Shown: positions 57,771 through 64,000 of the stretch, piece by piece
Numbering within the stretch: position 1 is the stretch's first letter
How the letters are laid out: every line of letters starts with the position of its first letter
DNA from: Actinomycetota bacterium
Lineage (GTDB): Bacteria > Actinomycetota > Acidimicrobiia > Acidimicrobiales > Iamiaceae
Reading direction: 5' to 3'
Length of the DNA stretch: 64,000 nucleotides
NCBI GenBank assembly: GCA_016185275.1
Contig: JACPNX010000018.1
Location: 124,001 to 188,000, forward strand
Position numbers and translations under genes: made by a program
The notes under the pieces: generated by a model
Databases searched by the model: none
Told to the model about the DNA's origin: nothing
Seen by the model: only the letters and a program-made list of their open reading frames with translations

Positions 57771-59029
57771 CGCAGGTCCTCCCCTGGTTGGCGGCGCGGT
57801 CGGTTGCCGCCGTCCCGCTCGTCGTGGTCCGTTGCTGGCTCGGGGGCCGGCCGGGGCTGGCCGGCGGCCCACGGTGGCAGGCCGACGTCGGTGTCGCCGT
57901 CGCCGGGCGGCACGTCGGGCGACCGGTCCTCGGGTGGCGGTCGGCGGCCCTCTCGAAGCGGCGGCGCCATGCCGTCGAGGCAGGCTGCTCCGAGCGCCCC
58001 CTCAAGGAACGCCGTAGCGTCGTCGGGTTCGACGCCGGGTCCGAGCCACAGACCGAGAGGCCCGGCGAGGAGTGCCGACATGATCTCGTCGGTCAGCATC
58101 TGGCGGACTGCCGGCGACAGCGACGCGTCGATCTCGTTCCGGAGATCCCCGACCGCGTCGGCGAAGGCGCCGCCATGGCCGAGGCGCATGGCGGCCATGG
58201 CCCGCCGGGTGGCGTCACCGGTGCGGGCGGCACGTGCCGGGTCGCCGCCGCGCACCTGGCCGGCGGCCCGGCGCAGCGCCTGGGCGAGGTCGCGGAGCGA
58301 CGCGGTGGCGCGTGGCGCGTCCCAGCCGGCCCGCCGCGCCTCGGCGACGCGGGCATCGACCCACCCGCGATCCATGCAGCAGTCGTCGAGGTTGCGCCCA
58401 GGATCGCGACCCGGGTCCTCCCGCCAGACGGCGACCTCGGCGAGGTTCCCGCGGAGCGAGTAGCGGTCGTCGCCGGGCCAGTGTCCGATGTACACGCCGT
58501 TGGCGCCGAGGCCCTGGATCGGCCCCACCTGATCCCAGCGCTCGCCGACGAGGGCGCCGTCGAGGAAGACCCGGGCGTGGCTGAGGCCGTCGAACAGGAA
58601 GTCGACGGTGTGCCACGAGTTCGGTGTGACCGTGGCGGGGCCGGTGAAGATCCCGTCCCAACCGGTGGCGGTGACGGGACCCGGACTCTGGTCGACGAAG
58701 CGGGTGGTGGCGCCGATCCGCCATCCGCTCTCGATGAACAGCGCGAAGCATAGTTCCGCTTCGATCAGGTTCATCCGGCGGTCCCCGCCAGGGGCGTCGG
58801 GCTCGGCGAAGAAGCGCACCTTGGCGTGGAACTCGCCCAACCGGTCAAGGGTCGGCGCCGGCGCCACCACGACGCGGTCAGGGCCTGCATCGAAGCGCAG
58901 CGTGCCGGCGTTCGGGCCGGCCCACGACGATTCGGCCCCGATGACCTGACCGTGGTTGGCGAAGCCGGACCGGTCGAGGGCGATGCCCTGCTCGTAGCGG
59001 TGGTGCAGGACCAGCTTGGTGGCGCTCAC
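57767..59029 (-). CDS. LamG/concanavalin-like domain protein
   Basis: A 420-residue protein from GTG 59029. The first 220 residues form a laminin-G-like beta-sandwich (LDRSGFANHGQVIG, GTLRFDAGPDRVVV, NSWHTVDFLFDGLSHARVFLDGALVG, LRGNLAEVAVW), a fold that binds sugars or surfaces. The rest is helical with a proline-rich, charged C-terminus. No signal peptide is visible. Overlaps of four bases couple it to both neighbours, so the three proteins likely form one complex. Confidence 0.72.
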   Translation of the reverse strand: MSATKLVLHHRYEQGIALDRSGFANHGQVIGAESSWAGPNAGTLRFDAGPDRVVVAPAPTLDRLGEFHAKVRFFAEPDAPGGDRRMNLIEAELCFALFIESGWRIGATTRFVDQSPGPVTATGWDGIFTGPATVTPNSWHTVDFLFDGLSHARVFLDGALVGERWDQVGPIQGLGANGVYIGHWPGDDRYSLRGNLAEVAVWREDPGRDPGRNLDDCCMDRGWVDARVAEARRAGWDAPRATASLRDLAQALRRAAGQVRGGDPARAARTGDATRRAMAAMRLGHGGAFADAVGDLRNEIDASLSPAVRQMLTDEIMSALLAGPLGLWLGPGVEPDDATAFLEGALGAACLDGMAPPLREGRRPPPEDRSPDVPPGDGDTDVGLPPWAAGQPRPAPEPATDHDERDGGNRPRRQPGEDLR

Positions 59030-62000
59030 GGCGAGAACGACGCGAAGATCGCCGGGCGGGCCGAGATCCAGCCCCCGGTGTTGCCGAACACGATCTGTCC
59101 ACCGAGCGGGGCGGCGTCGGGGAGGCGCAGATACCACAGGCCCGGACCGGCATCGGGGTCGCCCTTAGGGCTGAGACCGCCCGGCACCACGGTGCCCTCG
59201 CCCCCGTAGTCCTTCATCTGGAACTCGCCCTTGAGCAGCCACGAGAAGGCGCCGCTGTTCCAGCGTCGGGGTGGCGTCTCGGTCGGCGCTCGCGCGGGCT
59301 CGTAACTGTTGAGCTGCAGCGTCACTAGCGAGTCGTCGTCCATACGGAAGCCGAGCGCTCCGCCCAGGCCCTCCCAGTCGTCGGGGTCGGTGCTGCCCGT
59401 CGGCAGGCCCGCGCTCGGCGTCCAGAGCCACACCGCTCCCGGGGTGCGAGGCGGCTCGCCTTCCGGCGCGCTCGCCGCGACGATCTTGACGATGGCCGCG
59501 GCCGTGTTCGACCAGAAGAGCGTGAGCGGCTGGTCCTCGAGCGGCGGCCTCGCGAAGTCCACGCCGATCATCTGGAGGGCCCGGATGACGAGCTCCCCGT
59601 CCGGCAGGATCCGGAATCCGGCCTTACGCCACCCCGCGTCGGGTGACCAGTTGAACGGCTCGTCCTGCTGGGGGTTCGGTGGCCCGAGGAGATCGACCTG
59701 GAGGCGCGTCGGCACCGCTTCGACGGTCGCCTTGGCCAGGCCGATTCCCGCTGCGGAGCCGGCCGCCGGGCCGTCGGTCGGCACGATCGCGGGCTCGGCG
59801 AACAACACGACCTCACCGCTGCGCTCGGACAGGGCGACGGTGAAGGACCGCTTGGCGATGTCGGCCGTGACGTCGACCTGCGGAGGCACGGAAGCGATCC
59901 GGGCCTTCACGAGCGACCACCGCCTCGGGGCGAAGCGGGTGTCGTCGACGTTGGCCTGCCCTCGCAGGGCAGGGTTGGCCCGGCCCGGCGAGAAGCGAAT
60001 CCGGTGGGGTCCCGGGGCCGGGCTCCGGGCGACGCCGAGGCTCGTGAGGCCGAGCACCCGGGCGGTGGCCCGGCGCAGGTCGGACACCGCCAGGCCCGCG
60101 GAGGCGAAGTCGGCCACGACCTGGGGCGTGGCCCGCACCGCGCGGAACCGGTCCCGCGTGTCGGCGGCCAGCTCGCTGGTGAGGGCCACGCGCCCGCTGA
60201 TGCCCGTACCTTCGAGGACTACGAGGTCGCCGGCGGCGGCATCGCTGGCTGGGGGAAGCGCGAGGCCGGCCTTACCGGCCATGGTCACCACGGCCTGCAC
60301 GCCGCGGATGCGGAGGCTGCCGCCGCCGAAGCCGGGAGGGCGGCGCACGGCGGCGTCGATCCGCACCGCTGCCTCGGCGGTCACGTCGATCCGCGCCCGG
60401 GCCGCGTCGACCCCGAACTCGAGCGAGCCGCGGGTGTCGGGGCAGGCAGCCCAGATGCCGTCGTGGCGCTCGGACCGGGCGATCTCGCGAACGGCGTCCT
60501 CGGGGCCCTGGACGAACGCGGTGACCCGTCGAAGTCGCCCGCTGACCCGGCCGGCGCTGGGATCGCTGGGACGCACGTCGATCGCAACGACATCCGGCAA
60601 CTCCCCGACCCGGGCCTCGACCCGCCGCACGGAGCCCTCAGTGGCGAGGCGGCGGAACACCAGGGCGCGCGGGCGTCCCCGCTCGTCGCTCGGCGGCGCG
60701 AGGTGGAGGTCGACGACGACGCCGTCATCCTGCGCGGCGTAGTGGAGCCCCGGCTCGCCGGCCAAGCGGGGCAGGCCCAGCAACAGGCGGAGCCGGCGGA
60801 GCCCGAGGGCCGCGGCGCGGGTCGAATCCGGCGAGAGGAAGGCGGAGACCGCCTTGGCCGACCCGACGAGCGGTCCGGCGAGATCGGTGCCGGTGTGGAA
60901 GGCGACGAGCCCGGCCGGCGTATCGAGCGGCAGGGATGCGTCGTCCGCCTGCCCCACGCCGACCCGCAGGCGGGTCGCGCCCCACATCCACCAGTCGATG
61001 CCCACCGCCGGGGGCACGTCCTGCACGGTGGCCCGCAGGGGCCGCTCGACGCCCGACGCCACTCCGAGGGGAGTCGACCGGATGGCGACGGTCCGCACGC
61101 CTGCGGGAGCACCGCCAGGCCCGGAGGTGCGCCATTGCACCCGCGGCCGGCCGGGCCCGGGTCGGGTGCTGAACCGGATGTCGGCCCGGCATGGGACGCC
61201 GGCGAAGGTGGCGTCGTAGCTCGTCCCCCGGTTGCGCGGCGTGCCGTCCGGTGCCTGCTCCCGGGTCCAGAGCTCGAGTGTGCCGGTGAGGTCCATCTCC
61301 CCGGCGAGGAGCTGCGTGGCGGAGTCGTCGCGGGTGCGGGTCACGGCCACGCTGATGTCGGTGAGGAGCGGCTCGTCGAGGTCCGCGTCAGCGGTCAGGT
61401 CGGTGAAGGTCGCGTCGGTGTTGTTGCCCACCTCGGAGACCAGGAAGTACTCGCCGTCGTCGCCGGAGGGGCTCGTCGCCGTCCGGTAAACCCGGCGCCC
61501 GACCACGGGAAGTCCCGCGCCCCCTGGGAGCGCGCCGGGCGGCGGTGGCGCCGCCGTCCATACCGGCAACTCCACCCGGACGGCGCCCGTGGGAGCGATC
61601 ACCGCAGCCGACGGCGGGGACGCGCCCGACTCGTTCCCGTTGCCGAACACCCAGGTGGTCCGGTACCGGCGCCGGCCGCTGACCGGCAGATCGCCGGGGC
61701 CGGCCACGGAGGCCGCCGCGGTCTCGCGACGCGGGCTGTCACCGGTCCGGGGTGAGGACAGCACGAGTCGGAGCCACGACAGGCCGGTCGCCGTGGGGCT
61801 GTTGCCGACCAGTGATACGAGCATCCCGTCGCGGTCGCTCTCGATCGCCCGGCGGTACTTCTGGCCGGTGAAGCCGGTCATCGTGTAGGTGGCCGGCTCG
61901 GTTCGCAGGGACTGCTGGCCCACGCTCACCCCGCGGGGCTGCCCGAAGTCGCTGACCGCCTTGACTGTCACGTCGTCGCGCGCCCCGGCCCCACCGCCCC

Positions 62001-62421
62001 GAGCGGCGCGCAGGATGGCGCCGGTCACGCCGAGGGGCACGGAGCCGACGGACCGGGCCCCGAAGACGATGAACGACTCGCCGCGGGAGGGACTCGGATG
62101 CGTCGCGAAGGCGACGTCGTTGGTCAGGTACGTGGTGTTGATCCACAGCTGCACGGCGATGTCGGTCAGCGAACCCGACGGAACGACCAGCACGATGATC
62201 TCCTGGGCGACGTCGCTGTTCTCCTGGACGGTCACCGAGACCTGCAGGTCGGCGGCCGGTCCGCCGGGCAGGTCCACCGGCACCAGACGACCGAACGGGC
62301 CGGGGTCCGGCTCGTTGAGGGGCGGCGCCCGCAGCACCACCTCGAGGGGGCGCGTGATTCGTTTCGGGGCGGAGGTTGACACGCCGGTGGTGACGTCGGC
62401 GTAACCCAGGGCGAGTGGCAC
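59026..62421 (-). CDS. large modular beta-rich protein, unknown function
   Basis: An 1131-residue protein from GTG 62421, first gene of the operon, behind GAGGAGAGGG. The N-terminal 220 residues are beta-rich. Then two Fn3-like repeats of the kind seen in phage tail-type proteins occur (SGRRRYRTTWVFGNGNESGAS, VVGRRVYRTATSPSGDDGEYFL with VGNNTDATFTDLTADADLDEP). The rest is beta-rich without known motifs and ends GGWISARPAIFASFSP. No signal or membrane helix was seen. It may be a scaffold or fibre. Confidence 0.6.
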   Translation of the reverse strand: MPLALGYADVTTGVSTSAPKRITRPLEVVLRAPPLNEPDPGPFGRLVPVDLPGGPAADLQVSVTVQENSDVAQEIIVLVVPSGSLTDIAVQLWINTTYLTNDVAFATHPSPSRGESFIVFGARSVGSVPLGVTGAILRAARGGGAGARDDVTVKAVSDFGQPRGVSVGQQSLRTEPATYTMTGFTGQKYRRAIESDRDGMLVSLVGNSPTATGLSWLRLVLSSPRTGDSPRRETAAASVAGPGDLPVSGRRRYRTTWVFGNGNESGASPPSAAVIAPTGAVRVELPVWTAAPPPPGALPGGAGLPVVGRRVYRTATSPSGDDGEYFLVSEVGNNTDATFTDLTADADLDEPLLTDISVAVTRTRDDSATQLLAGEMDLTGTLELWTREQAPDGTPRNRGTSYDATFAGVPCRADIRFSTRPGPGRPRVQWRTSGPGGAPAGVRTVAIRSTPLGVASGVERPLRATVQDVPPAVGIDWWMWGATRLRVGVGQADDASLPLDTPAGLVAFHTGTDLAGPLVGSAKAVSAFLSPDSTRAAALGLRRLRLLLGLPRLAGEPGLHYAAQDDGVVVDLHLAPPSDERGRPRALVFRRLATEGSVRRVEARVGELPDVVAIDVRPSDPSAGRVSGRLRRVTAFVQGPEDAVREIARSERHDGIWAACPDTRGSLEFGVDAARARIDVTAEAAVRIDAAVRRPPGFGGGSLRIRGVQAVVTMAGKAGLALPPASDAAAGDLVVLEGTGISGRVALTSELAADTRDRFRAVRATPQVVADFASAGLAVSDLRRATARVLGLTSLGVARSPAPGPHRIRFSPGRANPALRGQANVDDTRFAPRRWSLVKARIASVPPQVDVTADIAKRSFTVALSERSGEVVLFAEPAIVPTDGPAAGSAAGIGLAKATVEAVPTRLQVDLLGPPNPQQDEPFNWSPDAGWRKAGFRILPDGELVIRALQMIGVDFARPPLEDQPLTLFWSNTAAAIVKIVAASAPEGEPPRTPGAVWLWTPSAGLPTGSTDPDDWEGLGGALGFRMDDDSLVTLQLNSYEPARAPTETPPRRWNSGAFSWLLKGEFQMKDYGGEGTVVPGGLSPKGDPDAGPGLWYLRLPDAAPLGGQIVFGNTGGWISARPAIFASFSP

Positions 62422-62539
62422 CGGCGCCCCCTCTCCTCGGGCCGGTGGACCAGGATGCACTCTCCCTCCGCCCCGCGAGCCTGTCAACCACAGCCCAGGC
62501 CCGGGCCGATCAGGTTCGGAGGCGCCCGGGAGCGGCCGG

Positions 62540-62545
62540 TACCGT
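62540..62545 (+). promoter_or_regulatory. -10 box for valS
   Basis: TACCGT lies eight bases before ATG 62554. No ribosome site precedes the ATG, so a leaderless valS mRNA is likely. The 132-base gap to the divergent large-protein gene shows nothing else clear. Confidence 0.35.
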
Positions 62546-62553
62546 GGCGCGCC

Positions 62554-64000
62554 ATGGCGAGGCGCGAGGTTCCCGACAAGCCCGGGCTCGAGGGCTTGGA
62601 GCAGGCCTGGGACGCGCGCTGGGAGGAGCTCGGGACCTACCGGTTCGACCGGTCGAAGGCGCGCCGTGACGTCTACGCGATCGACACCCCGCCGCCCACG
62701 GTCTCCGGCTCGCTGCACGTCGGCCACGTGTTCAGCTACACGCACACCGACACGATCGCCCGCTACCAGCGCATGTCGGGGCGCGAGGTCTTCTATCCCA
62801 TGGGCTGGGACGACAACGGTCTGCCGACCGAGCGCCGCGTCGAGAACTTCTACGGCGTCACCTGCGACCCGAGCGTCCCCTACGACCCGGCGTTCCGCGC
62901 ACCCGAGCAGCCGGCGACCGAGCGGCGCGCCTTCGTGCCCGTCAGCCGGCGCAACTTCGTCGCGCTCTGCCACGAACTCACCGGCCGGGACGAGCAGGCG
63001 TTCGAAGAGGTCTGGCGGCGACTCGGGCTCTCCGTCGACTGGGCGCTCACGTACACGACGGTCGGCGAGGCCGCCCAGCGCACCAGCCAGCGCGCCTTCC
63101 TGCGCAACCTCGCCCGGGGCGAGGCGTACTCCACCGAGGCGCCGAGCCTGTGGGACACCACCTTCCAGACCGCCGTCGCGCAGGCGGAGCTCGAAGACCG
63201 CGAGCGTCCAGGCGCCTACCACGACCTCGCCTTCCACCGCGGCGACGGTCTCGGCGACGTGGCCGTCTCGACGACCCGGCCCGAGCTGGTCGTCTCCTGC
63301 GTCGCGCTCGTCTGCCACCCCGACGACGAGCGCCACGCACCGCTGGTCGGCACGACCGTCACCACCCCGGCCTTCGGGGTCGCGGTGCCCGTCGTGGCCC
63401 ACCCGCTGGCCGAACCCGACAAGGGCACGGGCGTCGCGATGGTCTGCACCTTCGGTGACCTCACCGACGTCGTGTGGTGGCGCGAGCTGCAGCTGCCCAC
63501 GCGGGCCGTGATCGGCAAGGACGGCCGGCTCCAGCGCGACGCACCCGAGTGGTTGGCGGGCGACGAGGCCCGCGCCCGGTACGCGCGCATCGCGGGCAAG
63601 GCCCCGGGCGGCGCCCGGGAGGCGATGGTGGGGTTGCTGCGCGACACGGGCGAGCTGCTCGGCGACCCCACGCCGATCACGCACCCGGTCAAGTTCTACG
63701 AAAAGGGCGACAAGCCGCTCGAGATCGTCACCACCCGGCAGTGGTACCTGCGCAACGGCGGCCGGTCGCCCGAGCTCCGGGCCGAGCTGCTCGCCCGCGG
63801 TGCCGAGCTGGAGTGGGTCCCGCCGTTCATGCAGGTCCGCTACGAGAACTGGGTGGGCGGCCTCAACGGCGACTGGCTGGTCAGCCGCCAGCGGTTCTTC
63901 GGCGTGCCGATCCCGCTGTGGTACCCGGTGGCCGACGACGGCGAGGTCCGCTGGGACCAACCGATCGTCCCCGACGAGGCAGCGCTGCCGGTCGACCCGC
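62554..64000 (+). CDS. valS: valyl-tRNA synthetase, 5' part
   Basis: The first 482 residues of ValRS, open to the window's end. The class I HIGH motif is PPTVSGSLHVGHVFSYTHTD near residues 50-68, the KMSKS loop is beyond the window. The WDDNGLPTERRVENFYGV block and the editing-domain region VSTTRPELVVSCVALVCHPDD match ValRS, and QVRYENWVGGLNGDWLVSRQR precedes the second half. It charges tRNA-Val and hydrolyses mis-charged threonine. The start ATG gives MARREVPDKPGLEGLEQAW. Confidence 0.96.
   Translation, partial: MARREVPDKPGLEGLEQAWDARWEELGTYRFDRSKARRDVYAIDTPPPTVSGSLHVGHVFSYTHTDTIARYQRMSGREVFYPMGWDDNGLPTERRVENFYGVTCDPSVPYDPAFRAPEQPATERRAFVPVSRRNFVALCHELTGRDEQAFEEVWRRLGLSVDWALTYTTVGEAAQRTSQRAFLRNLARGEAYSTEAPSLWDTTFQTAVAQAELEDRERPGAYHDLAFHRGDGLGDVAVSTTRPELVVSCVALVCHPDDERHAPLVGTTVTTPAFGVAVPVVAHPLAEPDKGTGVAMVCTFGDLTDVVWWRELQLPTRAVIGKDGRLQRDAPEWLAGDEARARYARIAGKAPGGAREAMVGLLRDTGELLGDPTPITHPVKFYEKGDKPLEIVTTRQWYLRNGGRSPELRAELLARGAELEWVPPFMQVRYENWVGGLNGDWLVSRQRFFGVPIPLWYPVADDGEVRWDQPIVPDEAALPVDP

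Overview
The window reads as chromosomal DNA of a high-G+C actinobacterium (by eye well above 70% G+C). Support comes from a WhiB regulator beside a PdtaS-type kinase, a DUF222/HNH protein, the phosphomutase/DUF3090/SCO1664 trio, DUF3107, paired ArsA-like ATPases, a class E sortase and frequent GTG starts. A complete System I cytochrome c maturation operon and a selenocysteine formate dehydrogenase make a deep-branching, Acidimicrobiia-like lineage more likely than a streptomycete or mycobacterium; that placement is inference. The DNA is densely packed, with many 1-14 base overlaps between stops and starts, and several genes carry a TANNNT box 7-9 bases upstream of the start codon, as expected for leaderless mRNAs.

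Layout. 0.1-9.9 kb: membrane protein, lipoprotein, TauE/SafE permease with an expanded repeat loop, DUF222/HNH nuclease, UdgB-like uracil-DNA glycosylase divergent from the phosphomutase/DUF3090/SCO1664 trio, etfBA plus a membrane protein, and a GDPD. 10-18.2 kb: membrane hydrolase, lipid kinase, second GDPD, whiB1 with a CRP-like site, pdtaS, two ArsA/GET3-like ATPases, DUF3107. 18.2-22 kb: iron-sulphur group (mrp, divergent SufR-like regulator, cysteine desulfurase), SixA-like phosphatase. 22-29.1 kb: ccmABCDEFGHI on the minus strand, including a 45-residue ccmD. 29.1-37.4 kb: sortase, two crotonase-family genes, a repeat-rich segment around a small winged-helix-like gene, an FGGY kinase and S1P-lyase-like pair, and a TetR regulator.

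37.4-43.6 kb: membrane-linked formate dehydrogenase operon (fdhA, fdhB, nrfD-like). fdhA has an in-frame TGA followed by a SECIS-like hairpin, so it is one selenoprotein of about 1066 residues. Between fdhA and fdhB lies a 915-base segment carrying a MazEF-like pair, flanked by a 28-base duplication of the fdhA-fdhB junction. Tandem 20-base iterons lie upstream of fdhA.

43.6-64 kb: glycosyltransferase and 2OG-oxygenase pair, CBS protein and small stress-type membrane proteins, acyl-CoA dehydrogenase, MFS transporter, a degenerate sigma-factor-like protein with a membrane anchor and disordered tail, cysS, a three-gene coupled operon of unknown function (1131-residue modular protein, LamG-like protein, Vps62-like protein), and the start of valS, which runs off the window.

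The clearest functional sets are electron flow (Etf, acyl-CoA dehydrogenase, crotonases), cytochrome c maturation, Fe-S assembly and formate oxidation. The most interesting items are the selenoprotein, the toxin-antitoxin insertion with junction duplication, the two opposed repeat arrays around 32.4-32.7 kb, and the unknown operon at 56.1-62.4 kb.
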